The position numbers were made by a program, and so were the translations under genes. DNA of 64,000 bases from Agrypnia vestita (taxonomy: Eukaryota > Arthropoda > Insecta > Trichoptera > Phryganeidae): NCBI GenBank assembly GCA_016648135.1, contig JADDOH010014684.1, positions 1-64,000 of the forward strand, read 5' to 3'. The number at the start of each line of letters is the position of its first letter. Within the stretch, counting starts at the first letter, position 1. Shown piece by piece: positions 41,641 to 52,967 of this stretch. The notes beneath the pieces are model-generated. The model searched no databases and was not told the origin of the DNA. It was given only the letters and a program-made list of their open reading frames with translations.

Positions 41641-42074
41641 CTATTATTATTTGTTCACACAAAATATATTCAGAATATAATTTGGCGATTAACCACTTAG
41701 GCTAGGCCTGTTTAAAAGTGTTTTCTGCAGTTTATATAGAAGAAAAAAGGAGAAAGGAAAAATAATAATGAAAGACAGATATTATAAAAGACAACATAAT
41801 ATAAAAACATAAAAAGCATTAATTAATATATGATAAAATCAAAAAGAAAGCAATGTTGGTAAACACTAAAAGTAAGGAATAAGAAATAAAGTTACAATGT
41901 AAATTGATTTAAGACCAATTTTTTATACAGCCACGTAAAAACTCTCATCATCCATTCATCCAATTATTTGTTTAAGAGACTGTGAGGGAATTTGTCTTGT
42001 TTTAGAGTCCAGGAGGTTGAAAAGTTTCGGTGCCATATACAGGAAGTTTCTTTGTCCAAATGACGTCTTCATAT

Positions 42075-42625
42075 AATATCCCTTCCACACATAGAACTCG
42101 ACAAATTGTCACATTCCATCGCAACAATTGCAATACTAACTATCAATCAAATTCTGTGATACACAGAATATTGGGAACTTGCAATGAATATGGTTGCATG
42201 ATTGACATTTTCGTCGACAGTCTGGAGAAAGTAAAGTTCACACTTAAAGAGGCAATACTGCTTCGTTACTGACTTCAGCTGTTAATATGTAATGGTGGGT
42301 AATATATATTTTTCGTACACATTGCCGCTTTGTACTTTATATTTTAAATTTTTGTACTCATGTTTTGGTGCTATTCCTGGTACTTTTAATAATTTGCTAC
42401 TTGTAATTTATATTGTTTAATGTATGTTCTTTTTAATTTTATGATATATTTTTTTATGTAAAAGCCTACACGCATTGCTGCTCGTTACCTACTCTACATT
42501 TTTAATTTTTATACTCATGATTTGGTGCTATTCCTGAAACTTTTAATGTATGTGCTTTTTGAAATTTATTTTATACTCTTTATGTAAAAGCCTAATGGGC
42601 GTAAACAAATAAATAAATAAATAAA
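42075..42625 (+). pseudogene. CR1/Jockey-like LINE 3' end with (AAAT)n tail
   Basis: Coding part 42075-42272: SSYNIPSTHRTRQIVTFHRN, NCNTNYQSNSVIHRILGTCN, EYGCMIDIFVDSLEKVKFTL. The 'TR......P...TN....S.IH.I...NEY....DIF..SL..FK' layout is the C-terminal tail of a CR1/Jockey-type polyprotein, here 5'-truncated. A 340-bp 3' UTR follows with an internal duplication (CATGTTTTGGTGCTATTCCT twice, about 42360 and 42517), then CTAATGGGCGTAAAC and (AAAT)n at 42604-42624. The end motif is shared with 19262-20045. Confidence 0.72.
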
Positions 42626-42639
42626 TATGAGGCATTTTT

Positions 42640-42900
42640 ATTTTATGTGTGAAGTGGCTCTTGCGATGTAGTGGTGTGTTGAAGCATCACTCGCTTCAAA
42701 AAGTTTCTCTGTTGGGTGTAAAAATAGTTTTCTTGATATAACTCTTATTATGGATTTCTGAGCTAAGATAAGAGGTTCTAAAATATTTATTGTGGCACTT
42801 CCCCAGCCAATTATCCCATATACTAGTATGGATTGGCATAAAGCCTAGTAAATCATTTTTAATGTCTCCTCATTCGGCATGTTGCGTAAATTGAATGAAT
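42640..42900 (-). pseudogene. LINE C-terminal fragment (minus strand)
   Basis: The minus strand runs open: GIIGWGSATINILEPLILAQ, KSIIRVISRKLFLHPTEKLF, EASDASTHHYIARATSHIK and a stop. The 'Y....WG......L.PL..AQK.IIR.I......P...LF......' layout is the start of the post-RT region of CR1/Jockey LINEs. It lies tail to tail with 42075-42625, only 20 bp away. RT domain absent. Confidence 0.68.
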
Positions 42901-42999
42901 AATAAAAACCCACATTATACATTTGCAGTGAATGTCCAGCCTTAATATTCAGTTTCAACTTAGCAAGCGAATAGTAGAGCCCTTGTGATTTTTATAATG

Positions 43000-43665
43000 T
43001 AAAAAATGACAATAAATACAACGATTGTGGCAACCCAAAATCTCGTAAGCAAATGAAATTCAAAGTAGGATTAGGTTACAACTTAAATTATTCATGGGTC
43101 TCACAGACCTCAAGCTAGTACGACAAGGTTGAAATGAAAGCAAAAAAGCGCAATAGATTTATCTCTCAAAATATCTACCTTTTCAATTAAAATATATAAA
43201 TCTACCAACAAGAACAGATAGGTGAATTAGGGTCCCTAAAAAGGGCCTAGCATCACGCCCCGGTTGTAAAAATTCTCGAGGGAAATTTGTCAGAGGTCAC
43301 GTGCCGAAAGGGACTTTTTCCATAGCCGAATTCCTGAGAGGGGCGGGCGTAAAAAAGCTCCCGTTTTTATCACAATAATAATACTCCCCCCTGGGAATAT
43401 TCGAGAAAAATACGGCGCTTGACGCAGGCGTATAGGAAGATTTTTTTGTACATGCTTAATAAAAATTTCCAGCCTACCTTGAAAAATACTCTCCAGCTTC
43501 TTAGGACCGAGACTATGCAAGACTTTAAAAAAAAATTTTTTTTTTTTTTGAAAAATGTCCAGTGAGTCCACAATTGGTTAAATTAGCATTCTTTAACTGT
43601 AACTTGTATCCACAAAATTGTCCAATATCTAGTTATTAGAGATATCATGGAGTGAGTGTAGATAT
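43000..43665. other. unrecognised segment
   Basis: GC-richer block 43230-43560 with CCCGGTTGTAAAAATTCTCG and a poly-A/poly-T junction at 43527-43550. The minus frame of 93 codons (43290-43571) starts in the homopolymer and has no recognisable domain. Confidence 0.35.
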
Positions 43666-43669
43666 TGTC

Positions 43670-43990
43670 GCGGAATCGTGGCTATGGAAGGCAAATAAAA
43701 CACTTGAAAATTAAAGTTTTATTTATCACACAAAGTCACTGGATACGAATTTAACGGGAGCACTTTTCTTTAATTCACACTAAATCTTCTACCCGTATTT
43801 AGAAGTTCTAATATCGCTCTGAATAATATGAAACACTTCTTACACGTCGGTAGGTACTTTATCTGCACCGAAATCGCCCGTTATATTTATTGTCGCTTGT
43901 TTCCCGTGTTTATAGGGAATTTTGTTTCTAGTTATTTTGCGAAGCTGATAGATTGTGCTAGACCTCTGTAGCACAATCTCCACTTTAACT
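43670..43990 (-). repeat. LTR-like segment, minus strand
   Basis: The plus strand has GTCGCGGAATCG, AAAGTTTTATTTATCACACA, AAGTCACTGGATACGAATTT and AACGGGAGCACTTT. Parts recur at 50018-50110 and 57405-57610. On the minus strand the end reads ...CGCGACAATAT, like the other LTR-like ends. A perfect hairpin AGATTGTGCTA/TAGCACAATCT with 8-nt loop is at 43950-43979. No coding. Confidence 0.4.
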
Positions 43991-43999
43991 TAAAATGTG

Positions 44000-45280
44000 T
44001 AGAGTGCTGTAAAATCCTTAACTATGTGCAATTCTTTCTGATTCTATCATCTCGTGACCATTCAAACATTCATATGGATACCCAAGACAACTTCCACACC
44101 TACCCTTATATTTATGGAAAAATGGTACAAAGATTTCAACTTTTCTGGTCAAAAACATCACCGCTATAAGGTCTTGGCCCTAAAATTTACTTTCTTCAAT
44201 TCTATTTTTTAACAAACATAACATCAACAAGGTTATTATTGACCCTAACGCCTCTCTTAGGGATGCAGCAGTACAAGTGAAATCGTGGTGAAAACTATTC
44301 TGGTATGATTCTTCTAAATGTTAGATGAACCTATGAAAAAAATGCTACCCATATTAACACATCTCTGTTGATAGACGTTTTTTGATTTATGGGGCGCCGA
44401 AAGAATGTAGGTATATCATTTTTATGCGTATTTACGTTTTCACGATCGCAAAATCATTCGTACATGGTTCATATCATTTTTTATAGAGCAGGTCTTTTTA
44501 GGGACATTTGTGCGCGTAAGCGCTTGGTCGATGAATTATTTTCAGAATTAACGTTTCCTCTTGCTTACATTCCAGGTGTGTTTAAAGCCTTTACAACCCC
44601 TTTCTCTTCCTAAAATTCTTTTGTCTTTTTGGCAGTTAATCCTCCACTTTATCATCTCGCTGATCTGACAGCAGTTTGACATACTATTATTATTATATAA
44701 GATAATAAAGATAAGAATGCAAAATTATGCAAAAAACGCCTAATTATCTAAGACCCTGTGGAAAATAAAGGCGCCGTCCCCCTCAGATGTGCACTCTAAA
44801 TTAATGTATTCAAATGTTCAAGTTTTTTGTTTGTAACATTGTGGAAATTCATTTTTAATATTTTAAAAAATGTGTTGTTATTGACAATGGGAGAAATCCC
44901 GAAAACGTTCCAACAATTCAAAATAAATAAAGTGAAATAAAGCAGTGTTGCCTTATTTTTTAAAATATTAAATTATTTAGTACTATCGATTCCAAATGCA
45001 CGCTTACTTCTTAGCACTTTGCGAAAAAAACATTCCCTCACCCCATCTCCACCACACTCTCCCCTTGAAATAATTGTGCATTAAAATAATCTATTACCAA
45101 TTAAATGGAAAGCCATTCACTTTTTTGCACAGTTACTCTTTAGGACCCTGCAGAAAAATATAACCATCATCACTTTCCTTGATTATTCCAAATATATATA
45201 AAAAAATGTTTTTCGAGAAGTCAGTAACTCTAATAAATATACCTACATATACTGTGAATAACTCTTCGAACGGTAATAGT
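44000..45280. other. spacer with one odd open frame
   Basis: The frame 44389-44613 (74 codons) reads AGLFRDICARKRLVDELFSE then LTFPLAYIPGVF. It looks protein-like, but I do not recognise a family. Everything else is AT-rich without structure. Confidence 0.3.
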
Positions 45281-45284
45281 TAGT

Positions 45285-45440
45285 GATGGGTCCGCTCTGT
45301 ACTAACTACTACAATGTAGTACTACATTACATTGAAGGGTATACTTCACACCTTTTGAAGTATAGTGCGCACTACAAACTTCACACACTTCAAAGTTATT
45401 GAAAGTACGAGTATACACTTCAAATAGTACATTTTTTATG
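45285..45440 (+). repeat. hAT-like end (TAGTGATGGG) with subterminal repeats
   Basis: TAGTGATGGGTCCGC resembles a hAT terminal repeat and is followed by short repeated motifs (ACTTCACACCTTTTGAAGT, ACTTCACACACTTCAAAGT). No matching opposite end was found in the window. Confidence 0.35.
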
Positions 45441-45744
45441 TGAAATTTTTGGGAAGTCGATAGAGATAAATGAAGATAAATGAAACAACCCCTCGCCCCA
45501 TGGTTTGAAAAATTTTGAGACCGAACCCCCCCCTCCCTTCACCTATTTTGCCAAACCGACGACTTGTCATACATTTCAACCAAAGGATTGGCGAAAACGC
45601 TCCAAGAAAATTGTAGTCTCTTATTGATATGTAGTTTCTGCAAAGTTGCTATATTAATGCGTGATACTGTCCACCTTATGCTCAGGATAAACTTCCATCA
45701 ACACGTGGAATAGTGTGGTGAACTTTTACACAAAAACTAGCTCT

Positions 45745-45790
45745 TGCCCGCGCGGCTTCGCACGCGTAGATTTTTAGTACACTGTTTGGA
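45745..45790 (+). repeat. conserved insect repeat fragment
   Basis: CTAGCTCTTGCCCGCGCGGC followed by TTCGCACGCGTAGA, a sequence type dispersed widely in insect genomes. It directly precedes the HSE-like arrays and may be the end of the same element. Confidence 0.5.
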
Positions 45791-45798
45791 TCGTCGTA

Positions 45799-45980
45799 GA
45801 ACTTTCCCGAACCTTCTAGAACATGCTCCTTCCAGAACTTTCAAAAAATTTATCGAATATACAGGAACCTTCTAGACACATTCCGCCACTCAGTTTAGAA
45901 CCCTATAGAATTTTCGGAAATTTTCTAGAACCTTCTCCTTCCAGAACTTTTGGAGCAGGTTTTTCCGGAATCTTCTAGAC
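45799..45980 (+). promoter_or_regulatory. dense heat-shock-element-like arrays
   Basis: HSF binds inverted nGAAn units. At 45799-45821 five perfect alternating units occur (GAA, TTC, GAA, TTC, GAA, each separated by exactly 2 bases). Further arrays: three units at 45830-45842, two and a partial third at 45865-45877, six units with one mismatch at 45908-45935, and four with one mismatch at 45963-45980. No gene follows within 500 bp; the array sits in repeat-like DNA. Confidence 0.7.
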
Positions 45981-46132
45981 TCACCGACACAGTCGGCGCG
46001 CCTATTTTGTAACAATCTGAAGCATTTTCGGCCTTCTCATAACAAAACAATGTGCTAGAAAGCACATTTTCGTCAACAACTCCCACCCACGCACAGCCAC
46101 CCCCACCAAACTTGCATATTTTCGATGTGACA

Positions 46133-46192
46133 CCACCACAACCAGCCACATCCACCACCGTAACCAACGGTGGGTGGTTGTGGCTGGTTGTG
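46133..46192. repeat. GC-rich hairpin
   Basis: CCACAACCAGCCACATCCAC is complemented by GTGGTTGTGGCTGGTTGTGG, arms about 26 bp around ACCGTAACCAACGGT. Non-coding. Confidence 0.75.
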
Positions 46193-46502
46193 GAGAAAAC
46201 TACTTATTAGTTGATTATCAATACAACTTTCCATTTCTGTTATTTTAGCTCTATACCAACTCATAATTGATTATGCTGGATATTTAAAGAACACTACACT
46301 AGAATGACGATAGAGTACAAAGTATAAATATTTTATGAACATACGTTATGAACATGTATGTTGTATCAAACGTGTCCAAAAATAAAAATGAATTAAACGG
46401 TTAATTCTGGCGTGTATCTAGCGGCAAATTCGCAAAATAAATGTTCATCAATTAATAAATGAGACTTACAGATAAGGTCGATATATTCACGGAAATATAC
46501 AA

Positions 46503-46580
46503 GGCTTCTGTAGAGTAATTGGATAACGCGCCTGCCCCGAAAAAGGAGGAGATCCGTGGTTCGAATCCCGGTCGCAGCCA
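46503..46580 (+). tRNA. tRNA-like sequence with intact pol III boxes (possibly pseudo or SINE head)
   Basis: A box TAGAGTAATTGG (46511-46522) matches 11 of 12 consensus positions; B box GGTTCGAATCC (46558-46568) is perfect. A T-arm forms (CCGTG TTCGAAT CCCGG, one mismatch), and GCAGCCA at the 3' end pairs with GGCT at the 5' end for only 4 bp. The anticodon stem-loop is irregular (CCTGC, 9-nt loop, GGAGG). Sequence around GATAACGCGCCTGCC resembles tRNA-Arg. A T5 run follows within 10 bp. Likely a decayed tRNA-Arg or a tRNA-derived SINE head. Confidence 0.5.
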
Positions 46581-46739
46581 AACATTTTTCGTGGATTCGA
46601 TTTTTCTGTATGTCTTTTTAATTGATGAATTAATTTGATTTTATGAACATTTTAAATGATATAATTACACAATTTACTTATTTGATGAATTAATAATAAA
46701 TAATTTCTTAGTGATAAAATAAATCGTAAATAAAGTCAC

Positions 46740-47190
46740 ATGGTGTGGCTAGGGAGGAATGAATGACAACACTCAAAATTAATTATCGATTTATTAATTA
46801 ACTATTCAACGTACCAAGTCACTTAAAGCGAATTAAACTTAACGCTATTCTTTAAATCATAATAATTCGCAATATATCACTGGTAAATGAACACTTTATA
46901 GCAGCTAGGTAACACGCATTTAACATTAACTATAATATTCCATCCAATCACTCGATATCTGTCGCTTCGCACTGAACGATCTGTCAAACACGACAACTCC
47001 ATTCCCGCCGCGGCGAGGTTCCGTATTTATATCCGAATGCTGGTATTTTCTTATTTTCTAGATTATTCTAGTATTTAGAAAAAGGTCCTCGTCCCTTCTC
47101 GTTTGTTCCAGGGATTTCTAGACGTTAATACACGTTTTCTGAAGGTTCTAGACAATTATAGACCATTCTAGATCCTACGACAGTGTTGTA
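46740..47190 (-). repeat. LTR-like repeat, minus strand (sister of 55620-56103)
   Basis: The reverse complement aligns with 55620-56103: TCTAGAATGG, GGATATAAATAC, GTTCAGTGCGAAG, GATAGATATCGAG-like, CAGTGATATATTGC, GAATAGCGTTA, AATAAATCG and TTTTGAGTGTT. A TATA box is at 47025-47031 (reverse strand). GAAGGTTCTAGAC-type HSE half-arrays occur at 47141-47153. It ends near GTGACT at 46737. A solo or partial LTR. Confidence 0.62.
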
Positions 47191-47689
47191 TTATCACTAC
47201 TAAGTGATATATTACCAGGTGTTAGGACAGTGCGTAAATAATTTTTAGCATATCGTTACAATAATATTCAGAACAAAATAAAGACTGTCGCAAATCAATA
47301 AATACAATTTAGGAATGAGTCCCAGATTAACAAGTTTTTACACAGTACGCAATACACTTTTTATTATAAAAATTACATACATAGCTCCCTGCAATATCTT
47401 CCTGTTCTCGATTACTAAATAAGTATAAAAGATAACGTTAAGATAATATTGTGAAGATGAAGACAGAATCACTGCCAATGAACGTGCAAAAAATTGCCCT
47501 TCAAAGATTGGAAAAAGCGCTAGCACAAAGGTATTATAACAATACCGATTGATCTGAGTGTCCAATCATCGGCGTCGGCGACCACTCTGCAATGTTGCCA
47601 ATTATACATGTCGGTAAACACTGACATATCAATATTCCAGTGCTTTAATTTAATATCTGTTAATGACTATTAATTAATTAATTAATTAA

Positions 47690-48215
47690 TAACTATTAAT
47701 GTAAGAACAGAGATATGAGCATAGACATCAAAAGTAAACTCTTCGATACCTGCATTCCGCTTGTCCTAACTTACGGCTGTCAAACCTGGGCGATCACTAA
47801 AGCCCACGAAAGAAAGCTAGAATCTAGCCAAAATACAATGGAGAGAAGTATGTTGGGGAAAAAACTCAGATAGAATAAGGAATTCAATAATCAAAGAACA
47901 AACAAAAACGAAGAATGTTAAAGTATCCATGAGAAGGCTTAAATGGAAATGGACTGGACATACAATCAGGGGAAGAGAGAAATGATCAAAAACAATAATG
48001 TATTGGTTCACTAGAGACAAGAAAAGGAAACGAGACAGGCCTTGTAGAAGATGGGTGGGTGAGATCAAAGCTACAGCAGGTGGCGTGTGGACCAGAATAT
48101 AGGGAGGAATGGAGGAAATTGGAGGAGGCCTTTGCCAAAAGGCATACAGAGAGAACTGCCGTGGTGTGACAGCCTAACTTGTCACAAGCAAATCTTAAAT
48201 ATTAATGTCTGAATA
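47690..48215 (+). pseudogene. LINE polyprotein C-terminal remnant
   Basis: LKSKLFDTCIPLVLTYGCQT, WAITKAHERKLESSQNTMER, then in other frames RNSIIKEQTKTKNVKVSMRR, LKWKWTGHTIRGR, RDRPCRRWVGEIKATAG, KLEEAFAKRHTE-like. The order LTYGC.TW, 'IKWKW.GH..R', 'R.RP..RW', and 'W....EAF..R' is the post-RT region of RTE/L2-type LINEs. At least three frame changes or stops. A possible polyA signal AATAAA is at 48213. Confidence 0.72.
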
Positions 48216-48343
48216 AAAGCTATTATCATAATAATTATTATTATTATTTTTAATGTACGAACACTTGTATAAGAATTAATTTGCTAAATTTTTTCAATAT
48301 TGTTTTGGGAAAACATATACTCGATTTTTAGGGGTAAGATAAA

Positions 48344-48912
48344 TTAAAGAAGTCTCACAGAGACGAAGCTATTAATAAAGGAAACGTGTATGGAAGTCTT
48401 TTACAGGACTTAAGATCTGTTGCATTTTGTAAAGCAGGGGCTTGCAGTGAGAACAAGAAGCATTACTTATATTGAAACATATTTGGAAAAAAAATGAAAT
48501 TAAATATTTATCCCAATAATAATAATTTGTCTGTCCCCGTAACTTCGTGTAACGTCCTTACAGTATTTTTTTTTCATGGCAATTTCATTTGTTCTTTTCT
48601 TTTTTTTTGGTATTATTTTTCTTTACCGTCATTTTTGACGGGTTACACCTAATCAATATTAAAATCTGAATAATGTGTTAATTTTTGTGATAGGAACATT
48701 ACGAGAAACCTACATCTCTTATTTAGGTTTCTTTTCAAAATATATGCTTGGGAAAAAATCATGCTTTATGTTCTCACTGCACGCCCCAGGTGTAAAGTGA
48801 TCACTTCAGCCAGCTAATACAGCCAAAAGACCTGGACCACCCAATAAAATACTTCCATGCACGTTCCCTATATAAATTGGTTCGTCTTTGTGAGACTTCT
48901 ACAACTTATCTT
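48344..48912. mobile_element. foldback-family element with about 110-bp inverted arms
   Basis: Left arm: AAGATAAATTAAAGAAGTCT, CACAGAGACGAAGC, GTGTATGGAAGTC, GGACTTAAG (48352-48440). Right arm: AAGTGATCACTTCAGCC, CTTCCATGCACG, TTCGTCTTTGTGAGACTTCT, AACTTATCTT (48793-48912). The interior of 350 bp is AT-rich and non-coding. Arms resemble subfamily 2 of the foldback family. Confidence 0.6.
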
Positions 48913-48984
48913 CATTTTAACTTTATCATTTTATTCAGACAACGTTAACCATTGGCCGTAGAGAGGCTTATTAATTAATTATTA

Positions 48985-49440
48985 TTAATTAAGATAAATA
49001 ATATAAGTCTCACAGAGACGAAGCTATTTATATGAGAAGCGTGTATGGATGTCTTTATAGGGTGGCCCAGGGCTTATGATTTGTATGAGCTGGCTTAAGT
49101 AATCACTTTACACAATGCAACGTTCACCAATTCCACTGTAAGAATATCCACATATCAATAAGTTTTTGAAAGTTGCACATGCATACTACGTTCTAAATCA
49201 GTATTCTTTCAAATATTTGAATGGACTATACTAGTCATCTACAGTACCTCTATGGCATAGTATATACGCAGGTTTCGCAGCTGTTAATGATATATATTTA
49301 ATTTTAAAGTGGAATTTCAAGCAATATTCTTCTATGTATATTTGATATTTTACTGAATTATTTAACATGTGCACATGGCCTGAAAATTATTTTTTTAAAC
49401 TCCATTTATAGACTAGTATATATATTTTTAACGATACTTG
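48985..49440 (+). repeat. interspersed repeat B, copy 2
   Basis: AAGATAAATAATATAAGTCT, CACAGAGACGAAGC, TTTATAGGGTGGCCCAGGGC, GCAACGTTCACCAATTCCA, TTTCGCAGCTGTTAATGAT, then sequence aligned to 11960-12430. It starts 70 bp after the previous element, in the same orientation as that element's left arm. Confidence 0.62.
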
Positions 49441-49549
49441 AGAGGCCATCAAAGCTTTAATTAATATTGTAGCGAATTCTCGGCGTAGGGCGACAAAATA
49501 GAACCCTACAGATGAAGTTTCACTTAGGTCAGAAATATTGAAAAAAAAA

Positions 49550-50017
49550 CTAACCCATAAAAACCAAGTTTTTATTTTACTCCCTTTCTTTGTAAATTAA
49601 GTTTACAATCATGTAATAATTGATTGACTGAAAATGAAACATGTCTAGACAAATATCTATGTTAAAAATCTCTAAAAATATCTCTTTATTATTTGATTTC
49701 TTCCCAAAAAAACGAAGTGTGCTATCATCTGTGAACCAATTGTCATAAATTTTCGAAATTCGTAGTGAAGTACCTATTAAACCTACCGATGGAGTAATTC
49801 AAATTTTAAATATTCCGTGACGTTATCGGGCAGCCGGCGCCGTTGGTAGTAATCAAACTTTTGTAATGATTTCAAAATGAAAAAACCATTATAATTTCTA
49901 AAAATCCAAAATTATACTATAATTATTATTTTTTAACGAAAATTTGATAGATCTTCTTGATCTTCGCCACGAGTCTGCTTGCAAAGTTTCAGCTCGATTG
50001 GATCACGGGAAAAGGGT
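49550..50017 (-). mobile_element. CTCCCTTT-type MITE, truncated copy
   Basis: Reads AACCCATAAAAACCAAG, TACTCCCTTTCTTTGTAAAT, ... GATCTTCTTGATCTTCGCCA, CAGCTCGATTGGATCACGGG, then stops at AAAAGGGTCA. The final 110 bp of the family are replaced by an LTR-like fragment. Confidence 0.65.
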
Positions 50018-50110
50018 CAATTACAAATTTAACGGGAACACTATTCTGTGATTTGCGCTGTTTCGCTCACTCGAGAATATTCCCCTTGTCTCTGGTACGC
50101 TACCAGATTA
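50018..50110 (-). repeat. LTR-like fragment fused to the MITE
   Basis: ACAAATTTAACGGGAACACT resembles 43752-43772. No boundary duplication at the fusion point. Confidence 0.35.
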
Positions 50111-50626
50111 CTTCGCACGATTCACAGTACATTTGACATTATTTTAACCTGTTATTTTCTGTGCAGTTATTAGGGATTATTATTTTAACCGGTTATTTTC
50201 GGTACAGTTATTTGTGATTTGTATCTGATTGTATCGACTGTGATATAATTTTTGTCTAGTACCGATGTAACCCCGTCGAATTGCAAAAATTCGTTTCCAA
50301 TCATCGACGTAATTCGATACAAATCTAAAATAACGGTTAGTGTGTCACCGGTTAAAATACCATCACTATTTCCCTTTATATGACTTACCCTCGCTTCATT
50401 ATGGCAACTGTCAAACAAAGATTATTTACGCAATTTATACGAAATGTTTTCTTCCAAATCACTATGAAACATTCTTAACCCATCAATTCCCAGTGTCCCC
50501 TCCAGGTGCGGCAACTTTTTAACAACAAATTAAGCATTTAAAATATGTTTAGCATTTCTGAAATGCATACATTCTGTTCTTTGTTGAGTTTTTTTTCCGG
50601 CAACTTTGACGCACACATTCATCCGT

Positions 50627-51323
50627 ATTCTGAAAATAACAATGTCTGGATCTTTAAGATCTTTATCCCAACACTTAATAGACGATAATAAAAATTAAAA
50701 ATGTCCAGAGCGGATTTTGTAATTCTACGGCTCAAATACACTGTATTGAAAGATGATATAAGAAAGATTGTTTCTTACAAACGTATTCATTTCTTCATCC
50801 ACAGCGTCCAGATGAAATATCATGGCTAAACTTGTCATGACCGTGTTCGGCGTTACCGCGTATTCAAATCTTCACATCTTGATTTTTGACAGATAACAAT
50901 TTACATCTTTCTCCCTCCCTCTATATCTATCTCATGTAGAAACTTACAGAAACAACTTACAGAGAAACCGACGTAAAGCTATGTCTCGTTTATTTTTAAT
51001 TTTTATATTCGTCTATTAAGTGTTGGGATAAAGATCTTTAAGATCCAGACATATCTGTCAAAAAATGTCAAGATGGGAAGATTTGAATACGCGGTAACGC
51101 CGAACGCGGTTTCGACAAGTTAAGCCATGATATTTCATCTGGACGCTGTGGATGAAGAAATGAATACGTTTGTAAGAAACAATCTTTCTTATATCATCTT
51201 TTAACACAGTGTATTTGAGCCGTAGAATTACAAAATCCGCTCTGGACATTTTTAATTTTTATTATCGTCTATTAAGTGTTGGGATAAAGATCTTAAAGAT
51301 CCAGACATTGTTATTTTCAGAAT
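50627..51323. mobile_element. long-armed foldback element (697 bp) with nested inner arms
   Basis: Left arm 50627-50895 and right arm 51055-51323 are reverse complements of about 265 bp (ATTCTGAAAATAACAATGTC, TGGATCTTTAAGATC, CCAACACTTAATAGACG, ATGTCCAGAGCGGATTTTG). The centre (50893-51064) is bounded by its own inverted ends TTTTTGACAGATA / TATCTGTCAAAAA and contains another TATTAAGTGTTGGGATAAAG-type end in the middle. A partial copy is at 62794-63484. Frames inside are by-products. Confidence 0.8.
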
Positions 51324-51329
51324 CGGGCC

Positions 51330-52290
51330 GATTAACTGTTTAAATGAGAGATGCAGCAGGTGCTCCGTGAGGTTTGTGAAAAGTGCGTTCGTCCAGATTT
51401 CACGAAACTGTGAAAATGCCGATAGTGTAATTACTAAAGATATTCTAATTGATTTCAGTTTTGGAAATCTTCTTCTTACTTTATGGTTATAAATACCACC
51501 AGCTGTAGTCTGCTGTGTTGTGAATGAGGAAAATGTGCAAAAAACTTGACGTAAGCCTGCGTGTGAAATGTTGGTAAAAATGTCATAATTAGTAAGTAGT
51601 TAGCCATGTTACATCCTTCGTCAACTCTGTAACACTTTTTGTTTTAGTTTACGTAGTTATTCTTCTTCAAACAATAAAATTTCAATAGAAACACATTTTG
51701 TATCATTTCATATACATCAGTACGAAAAGCGTCAATAATGCCCGGTGTCACCTGAGGCGACACCTCAATAAGAAAAATTTACCCATTTTATGACTATATG
51801 CACACCCAACAATAACATACATCAAATTTATCCATTTCCCTCCACCGTTTTCCACATGGGAATTGACGGGTTAAACGTCGAGGTCGTCCTTAAAATGTCG
51901 TGGAAAATATAATAAAGACATTTTATTGGTTCATTCGTTATCGATTCATCAATCCAAACCTGTCGCTTGATTCAAATAGAAACACTATCCTAACAGCGAC
52001 CCTGATTTTCTGGTTCAACCCATAATAATTTAGGCTCTGGCCGCTCCCTTAAATACCTAGAAATATGACGATTAATATTCGTTACTTGCAAAGTGAGAGT
52101 CGCTCCCTGGAGACCTTCGTTACTTTCCGGATATGTCGTTATAAATAATATACAGCGTATCCCGAAAGTCGCTTCGTTCCTTCGAGAGCCGTTAGGCCAA
52201 CTCATGTCAGACTTATATTTAGTTCAGTTTTAAATAAATATGTGTAACAAGTGTTTACTTTCAAATTCCAAATTATTTAAATGATTTAAC
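51330..52290. other. intergenic DNA, nothing recognised
   Basis: Short frames only; 51990-52205 on the minus strand (71 codons) has no recognisable domain. Confidence 0.35.
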
Positions 52291-52326
52291 AAAAAAGCAA
52301 CCCATAAAAACCAAGTTTTTATTATA

Positions 52327-52840
52327 CTCCCTTTCTTTGTAAAATATAACAACGATTAAAGACGAATTAAAACATATAACATAACACTAAACTTACAGTA
52401 ATTTAATATATTTCTAAAATGTCAGATGTTTTGAGCTTTGATAAGACACTTCGTGCTTTGAAGATTAAATTCTAAAAACATTTGTCAGTCAATTTAGATT
52501 TTCGACATTCGTAGTGAAGTACCTTTTATGTATACCGACGGAGTAATTCAAATTTAGAAAATATTCCGCGACGTTATCGGGCCGCTATTGCTAAAGAAAC
52601 TTTTCTTATGATTCCAATTTGAAAAAACCAATAAAATTTCTAAAAATCCGAAATTATACTATAATTATTAATTTTTTTTAACGAAAATTTGATAGATCTT
52701 CTTGATCATTGCCACGAGTCTACTTGCAAAGTTTCAGCTCGATTGGATCACGCGAAAAGGGTCAAAAATCGATCCAAAGTTGTTTTTTACGGCAAGCCGA
52801 CAAGCAAGCAAGCAGACGCCACGAGTTAATATAAAGGGAG
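52327..52840 (-). mobile_element. CTCCCTTT-type MITE, copy 3, minus orientation
   Basis: CTCCCTTTCTTTGT at the left, ATATAAAGGGAG at the right. Complete, about 514 bp, with the same internal landmarks as 17867-18382. It sits 127 bp from the next copy, which is in the opposite orientation, so together they form a large imperfect inverted repeat. Confidence 0.72.
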
Positions 52841-52967
52841 TGGAGGGAGGGAGGACTTGGATTGCGTGACTCTTTCTGTTGGTTTGTTTTTTAAGGTTAT
52901 ACTTTGCGATGGAAGTGATCTTTTCGATGCTATTAACAACTTGTTTCTTGCTTCATTCATGTTTTTA

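Noticed and set aside
43370..43573. Minus-strand frames starting in the poly-A/T junction
   Set aside because: Lys/Phe runs come from the homopolymer; the rest is unrecognised.
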